NCBI GenBank assembly: GCA_022376465.1 | Contig: JACDTU010000016.1 | Location: 248,001 to 312,000, forward strand | Length of the DNA: 64,000 nucleotides | Source: Cubamyces lactineus | Taxonomy: Eukaryota > Basidiomycota > Agaricomycetes > Polyporales > Polyporaceae | Direction of reading: 5' to 3' | Shown here: in pieces, positions 1 through 9,883 of the stretch | How the letters are laid out: each line of letters opens with the position of its first letter | Position numbering within the stretch: the stretch's first letter is position 1 | Notes under the pieces: generated by a model | The model's input: only the letters and a program-made list of their open reading frames with translations | What the model was told of the DNA's origin: nothing | The model's database searches: none | Program-made: the position numbers and the translations under genes

Positions 1-50
1 TTCCTCCCTCTTCCGACCGTGGCTCTGTGTACAACCCTTCTCAACTCACC

Positions 51-2747
51 ATGAGCGGGGGTGGTGTCGTCCGATCGCAAAGCTCGCGCCGGCATGCCCG
101 GAACAATAACGCGTCCCCGTATGCCCGCCCCAACCCTGTGGCAGCATCCAAGAAATCCACCGTGCGTTCATTGCTTCCATGTGTTGGGAAGCGTGCCTGA
201 TATCACCCATTCCATTAAGGGTTGGAGCCTCACCGGTTTCCTCAGCTACCTTAATCCCCTTCGTACGTTCTCGTCAACTGCTCAGGATGCAGTGCCAACG
301 GAGAACGACGCTGCAGCAGCATTATCGCTGCGAGGCCAACAGGTGCGTCGTTTACTATCCTCTATCGGGAATTTTGATAAGCTGATAGAGATTACAGATG
401 GCCCAGACAAATCAACAGCCGCAGGCTCATGGTGGCGAAGATGCTCCCATGGAACTTCAAGATCAGACGGCAGAAGAAAGGGTGCAGCAGTCGCAGCCGC
501 AACCATCCTCCAGCCAGTCTCGCTCGCCTCCCCAGTCAGCAGGAGGAGAACAGCGAACTTCGCCACGCAGCGATGAGTCCCGCGTCTCCACGTCGGTTAA
601 CTTGCAGAAAGTGCAGGAGTTCCTCGACCAGAAGGGCGGTCGTCCTCTCAATCATGTCGAATTTGCTGGCTTGGTCTCCCTGCTCCAAAACAGCGTAGAA
701 GGTGGTTCATATTCATGAAGTTTAGATGATCCTCGCTGATTTCATATCCCCAGACGACGACGATCATCATGAGCCGTTCCGTTTCTCCAAAAGTCCGAGC
801 ACGCCGGCGCGTGGAATGACACCCAACGTCAACTTCTTGTCTCCAAGCACCTCAGAGCAAATGGTAGCAGCTGCAGGGACCGCAGCACAGAACGGCCGGA
901 AGACTTTGGCTAGAAACCCAATGGGCGTCTATCGCTGGCAAGGTGGTGGTAGTGCTCGCCCGCGCAATCGCTACCAATCGCCCGGATTTGGATCAAGCGC
1001 AGCTCGACCTACGATCAAGCTGACCCCAGAGAAGCCGAAGACAGACAGCAAGAGAAGGCGTGTTGGCGAGGATGCCGCGAATTCATTACCGCAACGCGTC
1101 CCCAAGGCGAACGGTTCTGCAGCCAACCTCACACCCTCCTCCTCTACGACTTCGCAACTCAACGGCTCAGCCATGGTCAACGGTGCTCAGACGAACGGTA
1201 AGACCAACGGGGCTGCTCTTCCTGCCGCGCCTTCTACACCACGCATCCGTACTTCCGGCGTCAAGCCCACTACCCCTGCCGTTCCTTCGCCTCTCCGTCA
1301 GATGTGGGGCCAGTCAGACTCTCCACCACAAGCCTCTCCTCCTCAGCCTACCTCGAAACCCACACGGGCAGCGAGCTTCATGACCGAGCTCATCAAGGAG
1401 GTGACGCCGCCCAAGAAGCCCGACTTTGCTAACCCCTACGAAGCGGTGAGCCCCCTTCCTCGGCCACCACAGAAGAAGCAGCCGGCGCGCAAGACGCGTA
1501 GTGCTGCCAAGGCAGAAGCTGAAAAGGAGAAGCAAAAGGAGGAGACGCAAGTGAAGGAGGCAGAGCTCACCCCTCAGGCGATCATCGAGGCTACCGTCCC
1601 CAAGGCAAGTTCACTTCTGTATTCCCTACAGGACAAAGCTAATCGTGATTTTTAGGGGAGCAAGCGTGCTCGCCCCCCTCCCGAACTCATCGGCCAACGC
1701 AGTCCAGAGAAGCGGATCACATCGCCTCCCGATGCCAACTCTATGCGCCGGAGCACCAGGCTTAACGGCGCCGACTTCTCGTCGAATGGTACCAATGGGC
1801 CGTCGAAGGAGCCGTCCGCAACCAGCGAGGAAGAACAGCCTTCCCCGAAAAAGCAGCGCACTTCGACATTTGCTCCCCCCAAACCCATAAGGACTACCTC
1901 CGTCACAGTGGAGGAGATCGATGATGTGGAGATGTCATCCGCCCCAAGTTCAAAGGCTACTTCGACTCAACAATATACGTTGCCTTCTGAGGTCATAGAG
2001 CCAGGCGACGAGAAGGCGGACAAGCGTCGCGCTACTTCGCCATCGTCCTCTGCTGCGCCTTCCTTCCCTGGCTTCGGTGCGCCACGCGCAGGCTTCGGTG
2101 TCGCGAAGTCATCCGCTCCCAAAGCACCCTCGAAACTCCGTTTCAGCATACAGGTGGATAAAGACGAGAAGATGGAAGTTATCCCTGAGCCGGCGAAAGC
2201 AACCTTCGAGGCACCCAAGCCTGCTCAGCCTGCGCCCGCCGAGAAGCCTAAGGACGCCCGTTCTCTTGTTGCTGCCATGCGTGAGGAAGATCTCCCCAAG
2301 TATACCTTCCCCATGCCGACTTCCTCCCCCGGCGCTGGCCCCAGCACTCTCCGCGCGCGGGAGGTAGCGAGGGCTGCTCCCGTCTCTTCTCTCCCCACCT
2401 ACGACTTCTCGAAGAAGGCCGTACTCGTTCCTACACCCTCCGCTTCCTCTATGTCGGGAGGATTCAACTGGCAGGCAGCTGGTATGAAGCCCCCTCCGAA
2501 GCCTGCCGCGGACACCTGGAGCTGCTCCGTGTGCATGCTGAGCAACCCCGGGGGAGCGGACAAGTGTACGGTGTGCGACGCGCCACGGGCGGACACACCT
2601 AAGCCTGTCACGCAGGGCTTTGACTGGTCGAAGGCAGGGATGAAGCCACCGCCGAAGCCGGCTGGTGATTCGTGGACGTGTTCGGTCTGCATGTTGAGCA
2701 ATCCGGGTGGTGCGACGAAGTGTACTGTCTGTGATTCTCCGCGGTAA
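51..2747 (+). CDS. Nuclear-basket nucleoporin with two RanBP2-type zinc fingers (Nup153/Nup1-like)
   Basis: Proposed exons are 51-161, 220-342, 398-694, 726-1604 and 1656-2747, giving about 830 residues. Exon 2 encodes GWSLTGFLSYLNPLR, which resembles the membrane-binding amphipathic helix near the N terminus of basket nucleoporins. The middle is long, low-complexity and Ser/Pro/Lys-rich, with basic KRRR clusters that look like nuclear import signals, and there are a few FG dipeptides. The C terminus carries two near-identical zinc fingers with the pattern W-x-C-x2-C-x3-N-x6-C-x2-C (WSCSVC...CTVC and WTCSVC...CTVC), which defines the RanBP2 type. These fingers bind Ran in vertebrate Nup153. 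LPKYTF and LPTYDF motifs precede the fingers. The intron at 1605-1655 uses a GC donor. The join near 695-725 is uncertain because the implied intron is only 31 nt. The family call is firm for the fingers and inferred for the basket role. Confidence 0.82.
1605..1655 (+). other. GC-AG intron in the nucleoporin gene
   Basis: The donor reads AAG|GCAAGT and the acceptor TTTTTAG|GGG, with a CTAAT branch-like element just upstream of the acceptor. Removing these 51 nt joins the frame ending ...EATVPK to GSKRARPPPELIGQ, which continues unbroken into the zinc-finger exon. No GT donor nearby restores the frame as cleanly. Confidence 0.75.
2460..2747 (+). repeat. Tandem 52-residue repeat carrying the two zinc fingers
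   Basis: Two direct copies with a period of 156 nt (52 codons): the phenylalanine codon of GFNWQAAGMKPPPKP is at 2463 and that of GFDWSKAGMKPPPKP is at 2619. Each copy contains the linker G-F-x-W-x2-A-G-M-K-P4-K-P followed by one RanBP2-type finger. The finger cores are almost identical, so the duplication is recent or under gene conversion. Confidence 0.9.
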
Positions 2748-3081
2748 CGCGCTCTCAGCCTCCTTGTTGTTTTAGTGTTCTCGTATCGTTCAAATACTGT
2801 GTGTCCGACCGCTTTGCTTCTCATATTCAGTTTTAGCTTTCCGTGCATATTCACAGTGTATCGGTTTTCGAAGCGTCATTACGTGTCGGTTTCTAGTTTA
2901 CATCCGGTATTACCTACTCGTACATACAGTCCGTGGTGCAGTAGGGACCGCAGTTCTCGGAATGCGATATCGAGGAAAGCGTGTGTCTACGCTCCTCGCT
3001 GCAAGCAGCGCCGTTGCTGCCTGCAGATGTCTCGTCCAAGATGACTACCGCGAGTGCGCCCACGCAGGATGGATACAAGCT
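2748..3081. other. Convergent intergenic region
   Basis: This 334-base stretch separates the stop codons of the nucleoporin and the CDK7-like kinase. It is expected to hold both 3' untranslated regions. I see no gene or repeat in it. Confidence 0.6.
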
Positions 3082-4545
3082 TCATGACTTGGTGAAATCA
3101 AGCCGTCGAGCGACCGGCCGGCCGCCCAATTCTTCGGATGAGTGCTTCCGCTTGAGCTTGTTGGGCGGGTTCGCCTTCACCCCAGGACCAGAGCCGGAGA
3201 AGTCAACGTTGCCGTCGACTTCCTCCAACGGGATGTTGTCTTCCTTCTTCACCGGTTTCGGCAACTTGGAGGGGTGTGAGGGGTAGGGGTGAGCGAAGAA
3301 GTAGGGGTGATTGAGAGCCTGTTGAGAAGATGCGAATGAGCATATGATGAAGAGGGCTGATGACGAGCGAGCGGCGGTCGCTATGTGCTCACATCTTTGG
3401 CGCTGATGCGCCGCCGGGGGTCGTAGATAAGACACTTGCTCAGGAGGTTGAGGCAGTCTGAGCTGGCGGCCGTGAACAGGTCCCGCAGCGGGGTCTTCGG
3501 GAATTGTCCGACTGGCACGTAGTCGGGGAGCTTGGTGTGTCCCTGCGGGTGCTGTGAGTATGCATGCCGATAGGGGCTGGGTATCCATGAGACTGACCGG
3601 CCACTCCTCCTCGGTGGGTGTGCCGAGAGCTCGGAAGATGGTCTTGAGCTGATCCATGTCCGACTCGCCCGGAAGATAAGGGGTACGCAGCATGAGCTCC
3701 GCGAAGATACAGCCAACGGACCAGATGTCGACGGCCGTGCTGTAGTACCGACAGCCAAAGAGGAGCTCCGGAGGACGGTACCATCTGGTGCAGGTTGTCA
3801 GCTCCACGATGCGCGAGACGCGAAGATTATACACACCGAGTGATGACCTGGCACGTCATTTTGTAGCCGGGATCCGCAAAGTCTCGCGCGAGACCGAAGT
3901 CGGCAATTTTGAGCTGACCATCTGCAGCAATGAGCAAGTTGTTTGGCTTCAGATCCTACAAGGTGTTATGTCGGTTGGGTGTGTAGTTCTAGGGATATTG
4001 AGATGCAGAGCTCACTCTGTGGAGGATGAAGTTTCGGTGACAAAATTCGAGCCCACGGAACGTCATCGCCATCCAGCTCTTGATGTCAGCGGGCAAGAAC
4101 ACTAGTGAGCGGTCTTTGATGACAAGCTCGAGATCGGTGTCCAAGAACTCGAGTACGAGGTTCAGGTTCTTCTTCGATGAGAATACATCTAGCAGCTGAG
4201 AAGTCACTAGGAAGTGAGAAGGGGAACCGCTATGAGAATTACTGTGGCCTACCTCAATGACGTTTTGGTGTTTCAGCTCCCGGAGGAACTTGACTTCACG
4301 AATGGCAGACATGTCAAGGCCATCCTTGAACTGTCCCACTTTAATCTTCTTGATAGCCACCTTCCTCCCTGTGGCTATCTCTCTACCTGTGCTATGACAT
4401 AAGCTCCAAGGACTAGAGATAGCTCAGTATAATGATTACCTTTGTACACCACTGCATAGGTACCTTCACCAATCTTCTGATCCTTGGCCCTGCGAAAAAC
4501 ACGATGAAGCCATGAGGCAAAGCGCTGGCGAAGACGACTGACCAT
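3082..4545 (-). CDS. CDK7: Cyclin-dependent kinase 7 homologue (TFIIH kinase, Kin28/CDK7)
   Basis: Multi-exon protein kinase read from the minus strand. The order of motifs is: glycine-rich loop [13 protein letters not shown]; catalytic lysine in MAIKKIKVG; a PSTAIRE-like helix [14 protein letters not shown]; the CDK7-type [29 protein letters not shown], split by an intron; DFGLARDF; and [19 protein letters not shown]. The threonine in KMTCQ sits where the CDK7 T-loop threonine lies. GTPTEEEWP and an alanine-linked NHPYFF end the domain. A roughly 60-residue lysine/proline-rich tail follows. CDK7 phosphorylates Ser5 of the RNA polymerase II tail within TFIIH and, in many species, activates other CDKs. 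The start is taken at the ATG at 4545 because it opens directly into the kinase loop; the 19-residue leader is basic. The gene diverges from the receptor gene at 5259. Confidence 0.9.
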
Positions 4546-5258
4546 CGCCTCTGGCGTTCAGCGTTAGCCTTTTCCACAGCGTCCATCCTGGTCTAAGCTA
4601 TCTAATACGGGCTCGATGTGCAGAGACCCGGCTCTTGGCTTGCCGATGATGTTGCCCGTGTGTGGCTATTCCGGACGTGCACTTTCGATCCTTCGATCCT
4701 AGTAGTTGTCAGATTGGCTGAGCTCCACCTCATTAATCAACACGGCTGGGGTCAGCATGATGCGTACCAATAAGACGCCAATGACCCTTCCGACCAATGA
4801 TATGGCAGGACGACTCGTTGCTGAGTTGAGAGGATTGGACAGTCGGAAACCAAGCACAAGGTGCTTTGACGCCCACAGCGGATCACTTACATTGCCTTTC
4901 TGGGCGACAGTATCAAACACCATATGGCGCTAATTGGCGTAGTGGGCGCGTCTCTGCAAACCATCACCTGGGCGCTGTAACAAACCCTTGAATATCGATG
5001 ATGGTTCCTGTCGAGAGAGACACTGCTATCACCCACACCGCACTGGCCGGCCTGAACAACCATGGTCATCGCAGTCGTGAACTTCTTTCCTCCTCTCCAT
5101 CTCAGCTTCAACCCTCACGGCATTCGTACTTATTCCTTCCCGACTGCGGGCTGGTTCCCGTTTTCCCATTCTCACCTCTCACACCGTTACATTCTGTTTA
5201 ATTTGTGCTATACACTAATTACAGCCACGTTGCGCACCCGCCAAGTCTCCTGCTCGGT
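4546..5258. other. Divergent intergenic region between kinase and receptor
   Basis: About 710 bases between two start codons, expected to hold both promoters. A short direct repeat (TTTCGATCC then TTCGATCC) lies near 4683-4700. I see no convincing gene; the open frames here are short and lack family resemblance. Confidence 0.5.
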
Positions 5259-7400
5259 ATGAACTCGAGCGCCTATGACGACACACTCGCTACACTCCTA
5301 GACGGAGATGCCTTCGTCCTAAGAAGGCCATATACTGCGAGCGAAGCTACGGGCGTCTTGGTAAGCTCCGTTTATGAAGTCAATGAAGCGTCATTGACTG
5401 ATCATACGAGAACGTGTCTCCTTAAATAGATTCTCGCGTTGATATCCTGCGTCTCCGCCACCGCAGTAGTAGGACTCCTTCTAGCCATCGCCGTACGTTT
5501 CTGTCCTTCTGCCCCCGGAGCGTTAAACGGACCGTATTCTAGGTGTCTGCGTACAATACGCGCCATTCGACTTCTCGCAACCTGTTCGTTCGAAGCCATG
5601 TCGCGGCGTATTTTGTATCCATGCTTGTATGCGAGGTGATGCAGAGTGAGTTACAGTCATCCGCCAATCCGGGTGCATTGTCCTGAATCTTTGTATAAGC
5701 GGTTGGATCCATCATGAATGTCCGATGGTTCCAGCAAATGTCCGTGACGTTTGAACCGTACTGCACAGCACAAGGCAAGAAGATGTACTTGGAAGCACGT
5801 CTATGCAACTCGCTGACATGATCTGAATAGGCGTACTTAAGCACTTGTCTGATGTCGGGACGGCATATTGGTAATCATCGCTCCATACATTGTATACAGC
5901 GAGCTTTCTGACTCATGTATAACAGGTCTCTGGTAACTGTCGTTTGAGTCATAATCATGTTGTCTCCGCAGCTCATTGCTCCCCTTCGACATGTGCAGAT
6001 CATAGCAATGAACACATTCTGGATACTGTTTTTGCGGTGGAAGCTTCGTCGGTTCGTGCTCATCGGCGCGCTGGTTGGAGGCTGGTCTGCTATTGGCGCG
6101 ATAGTAAGCGCTGGCCCGGCCGCGATCCAGAAGGCAGAGAGGGGTCCCTTCTGTGCGTTCGTATCACTGGTCCTATCCTCCGTTTCTCTGACACGCCATG
6201 TCGACAGATGCAATCTCCGGATATTGGTGCTGGATACAAGACGAATACCCTTCGGAACGAATAACGTACGTCAATCACTACGACCTCCTGTGGGAATGAC
6301 TGACCCAGAGTTGTTTTCCAGGCTGGACTATATGATCGTGAGTATACGTCGAAGGTGTCTTGTCGTCTACACACTGATTGATTCTTTGCAGATGTTCATT
6401 TCTGCTCTGCTAAGCTTCTCGATGTACATCCTCGTATTTTTGCGGCTTCGCGGGAACGTCATGTTACACGGATGGCGCCTCTCCTTCCGCTTTCGTAAGG
6501 GTCCCACAGATCCGAGCGCGCCCAAGAGCGTCGATACTCATGCAGTCAATATCGCCAAGGGGATGCTACTGTAAGTCCAAATCACCGGTTATGATGCGTG
6601 CCGAGTAGCTGACAATCTTTGACGACAGCTATCCGGTATTTAAGAAAGCAGAGCGTGGAAGAGATCCATACACTGATGCTCCTCTTCCTTCATTGTATAG
6701 CTCGCGTACACCATCCTTCTGTTGCCAATCGCTCTGGCTCGTTTCGCAGAATGGTCAGGCTACACAGTGCCGTTCTCTGTGACGGTAATATGGTATGTCT
6801 AGTTTCACTTTTTATGTCGGTGCCCCGTACTGATACGGCCACCTTAAGCGACGGCGTATTCCTCCTTTCAGGTGCCCACTATTATGCACACTTGATAGTC
6901 TCGTCTCTCAACCACAATTCCATGCCTTGACAGGGTTCGTCAATGTGGTGCTCTTCCTGACGACAAGACGAGTTCTTCCCATGAACAGTGTCCTGCCCCC
7001 TTCCATCAGCCGCTTGATCCGTCGCTCTAAGCGAGAGAGCACGCTCACCTCATCATCCACATTCACGGATATCGAGAAGCTCGTTTACGAAGACAGCACG
7101 CTTACCCGCACCACCACCACGGAGTCTCGAACCATCGCCGGAGAGGCATCCGCCCAGTACGCAGACACTCCGGGCTACTACTCTCCAGGGAAGGTTGCGG
7201 AAGGTTATGACCAGCTTTCGCTGAATAGCGCTGCCACCCTGAGTCGTCCTGCGAGCTGGAACGGAGAAGCGTTGACGCCTCCTGCAGCGCTGTTCAGCGG
7301 TTCACGGGTGTCCCCAGAGTCGCCCACAATCACTGTGGCTATTCCCTCGAGCGCATTCAATCCGTTTGCGGAGGAACAAGGCCATACCAACGGGGATTGA
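5259..7400 (+). CDS. Seven-transmembrane G-protein-coupled receptor (cAMP-receptor-like/Git3-like group)
   Basis: The gene has about ten short exons. The protein starts MNSSAYDDTLATLLDGDAF, a short outside N terminus. Hydrophobic segments follow in order: ILALISCVSATAVVGLLLAIA; HVQIIAMNTFWILFL; FVLIGALVGGWSAIGAIV; FISALLSFSMYILVFL; and, near the end, ALTGFVNVVLFLTTRRVLP. An extracellular-loop motif, AISGYWCWIQDEYPSERI, is typical of fungal cAMP-receptor-like GPCRs. The last exon encodes a Ser/Thr-rich cytoplasmic tail of about 130 residues, a likely phosphorylation and desensitisation region. Such receptors signal through heterotrimeric G proteins at the plasma membrane. The ligand cannot be told from sequence. 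The start is the ATG at 5259, which gives a sensible N terminus ahead of the first membrane span. The STE3 pheromone-receptor family was considered, but its signature is not seen. Confidence 0.75.
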
Positions 7401-7780
7401 CCGAACTCCACCATCCCCCGGCCAAGAGCATCGCTGCCAGTGTGGTGCTCTCAGACATGACCGTCACGAGAAACTAGATGCCTACTATACTAGCAGTGTT
7501 TGTGCAGGTGCGCGCAACCGCACTCCGGTAGTATTTGGTATTTTAGCTGTTGTATTACTGCATTTTTGTTGTATAATTTGCTCAATGTGCTCACTGAGCT
7601 CAGGCTGGTACTACTTACTGAGCTGGTGCTGAACTCACGGTCATCCTACTGTGACTGGATGTGACAGGACGCGTACGGTTTGATCACGTGTCGATGACGC
7701 AAGGTAGTGCGGGGGAATTGCCGAAAGCGTGAGTGCGGGAGGACGAGATGAGCAAGAATTAGCGAGCAGCTCGTAATGCG
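7401..7780. other. Intergenic region upstream of the sulfoxide reductase
   Basis: This stretch holds the receptor's 3' region and the promoter of the next gene. An E-box CACGTG lies at 7685-7690, followed by TGACGCAA, an AP-1/CRE-like motif. These could serve stress regulators of the sulfoxide reductase, but that is inference. Confidence 0.4.
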
Positions 7781-8548
7781 ATGTCCTCTCGTTTCCTTGC
7801 CGCTGCAACTATCCCCATTAGACAGGTCTTGAGTTCCCACACCGCCTCGACAACATCCACGGCTAGAGCATTCAAAAGGAGCTCAGAGACATTGAACTAC
7901 AACCTAAGAACCTTTGCGAGATTGCATCCCCGACCTCGCAACTTCCACAGTACTTTAGTCACCATGTCCGACCCAAGCAAGCAGAAGAGCGAAAGCGAGT
8001 GGAGGGCGATCCTCAGCCCCGAACAGGTGGGTCATTGTTGTTTATCGTGTGGTCACTCCAATAACTGAGCGGTTGCACCAGTTCCGTATCCTCCGAGAGA
8101 AGGGCACGGAGCGCGCGGGCACGGGCAAGTATGACAAGTTCTCCGAGGAGGGCGTATATACTTGCGCTGGGTGCGGGACGCCACTATACAGGAGCACGAC
8201 CAAGTTCAACAGCGGCTGTGGATGGCCAGCATTCTTCGATGGTGAGCATGTTCCACATACGATGAAGATCTGAGAGGTATGCTAATGAGGACTTTCTTCC
8301 AGCAATCCCCGGCGCCGTGCAACGGCATGAGGATCGTTCCTTTGGTATGACGCGTACCGAGATAACTTGCGCGGCGTGTGGGGGACACCTTGGACATGTA
8401 TTCAAAGGGGAAGGTTTCCCAACACCCAGTATGTGTACAACGTTGCATAGGAAATGAAGTGATGAAGCTCACATCAGATCCTACAGCTGATGAGCGTCAC
8501 TGTGTCAACTCCATCTCTTTGAACTTCGTCGAAGAGAAGAAGGACTGA
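7781..8548 (+). CDS. msrB: Peptide methionine-R-sulfoxide reductase (MsrB), mitochondrial form likely
   Basis: Exons 7781-8026, 8082-8241, 8303-8428 and 8478-8548 give 200 residues. The MsrB domain is complete. It has two zinc-binding CxxC pairs (YTCAGCGTPLY and ITCAACGGHLGHVF), the GCGWPAFFD core and the catalytic cysteine in RHCVNSISL. The enzyme reduces the R isomer of methionine sulfoxide in proteins, using thioredoxin. The N-terminal 60 residues are rich in Ser, Arg and Ala with no acidic residues at first, and contain NFHSTL, which looks like a mitochondrial presequence cleavage region. A second ATG (MSDPSKQKS) after this leader could give a cytosolic form by downstream initiation. Both forms from one gene are inferred, not shown. 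Confidence 0.93.
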
Positions 8549-8854
8549 GTAAACATAGGGGTCTTCGAGCAGCAGTGTATTAATTGCTGAGTGGCATGTA
8601 TCGACATCGTCATGGATCAGTAGTGACTACCGGGACCGGAAATGAGACTGAACCTTCCTTGATTGCGGACGCTATACACAACACGAATGCAAATGCTCAA
8701 CAATTCGACGTGTAGGGTAGAGAGATAAGACGTAGGTATGAGATCGTGACGACCATCGCGGCAAGATCAAGCATAGCACGACGGGCGCGCGAGCCTGGGT
8801 GTCCTGCCAGAATATCGAAGGGTCTTGTATAATACATTGCAGTTCGATGGGGTA
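8549..8854. other. Convergent intergenic region
   Basis: About 300 bases between the stop codons of the sulfoxide reductase and tropomyosin genes, holding 3' untranslated regions. Nothing else seen. Confidence 0.5.
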
Positions 8855-9559
8855 TTAGAGACCCTCCATGCTCGAGACAAGCTCGTCGAGCTCGCGCTTC
8901 GATTCGCGATACTTCTCTTGCGCCTCCTGCATATAGCAAGTGTATCAGTGCACCGGAGTCGCGAATAGATATGGTCGCGTTGCCTCCGATAGGGGGCAGG
9001 ACAGACGCGTCGGAATAGCTGACTTACCTCGTACTTCTTCTCCCACTGATCGCGCTCTTGCTCAAGACGCGTAACTTGACGTTCGAAGTGCTCAGCCTTG
9101 ACATCGACCTGTCTCAGCCTGGGCAGACAAGATGCGTCGGCAAGTGCTCAATCGGGTGACGAGTCGGTTACGTACTTGTCCATGGCATCCTTGAGGTTCT
9201 TGTCCGCAGCATCAAGCTCCTCCTCGAGCAATTGGATCTTGCGCTGGAGACCCTCGTTAGCAGTCTTGCTCTGCTCCCCATCCTCCTGCGCCGCCTTGAG
9301 GTCGGCCAGCTTTGCCTCTGCCTTCTCAAGATCGGCGTCAAGAACAGAGACCTTGTGCTGGAGGGAGGTTATCTCCTGCTCCTTCTCCAACAGGAGCTGC
9401 TCGTATTTCTTGTTCTTGGCCTCGGCCTCCTCTGCGCGCGCGACCGCGGCATCGGCCTCAGCGCGAAGTGATTGCAAACGCTGAGAGCATGATCCAGTCA
9501 GTATGACACGTCGCCAGCAATGTGAGCCACCCTAGACGCACTTCCTTGATCTTCTCCAT
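8855..9559 (-). CDS. TPM1: Tropomyosin (Tpm1/Cdc8)
   Basis: Four exons (9559-9542, 9480-9176, 9118-9028 and 8926-8855) encode exactly 161 residues, the length of fission yeast Cdc8. The whole protein is a heptad-repeat coiled coil. It begins MEKIKERLQSLRAEADAAV and runs through LLLEKEQEITSLQHKV and KLADLKAAQ to the conserved end ELDELVSSMEGL. Tropomyosin wraps actin filaments, stabilises formin-made cables and the contractile ring, and regulates myosin. The first exon has only 18 coding bases (MEKIKE), as is common for fungal tropomyosin genes. The start codon lies 324 bp from the divergent DUF2408 gene. The N-terminal methionine is followed by acidic Glu, which suits N-terminal acetylation. 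Confidence 0.93.
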
Positions 9560-9883
9560 GGTCGATGGGTGTGTATGAGGTGAGTGTGTTGGTGATTGGG
9601 ACAGAGGACGGCGCACGCAGTTGCTGTGCTGTTCTGGGCAAGGGCGTTGAGCAGTACTGATAAAGTATCAGCCGTGGGAAACGATTCCCTTTACGGCAAG
9701 GAGCACGTGGATGACGAGACCACTGGAGAGCCGAGAGCTCAGCGCGGCTTGGACAGCTACTACTTACCTGCGCTCCGGACGAGCCACCGTCCTCCTCTCG
9801 ACCACCGTCCATCTCGCCAAATTTCATCGAGAACCACACGCTAACACGTACAATTTGCTTACAATACTGCAATCATCGTCGCG

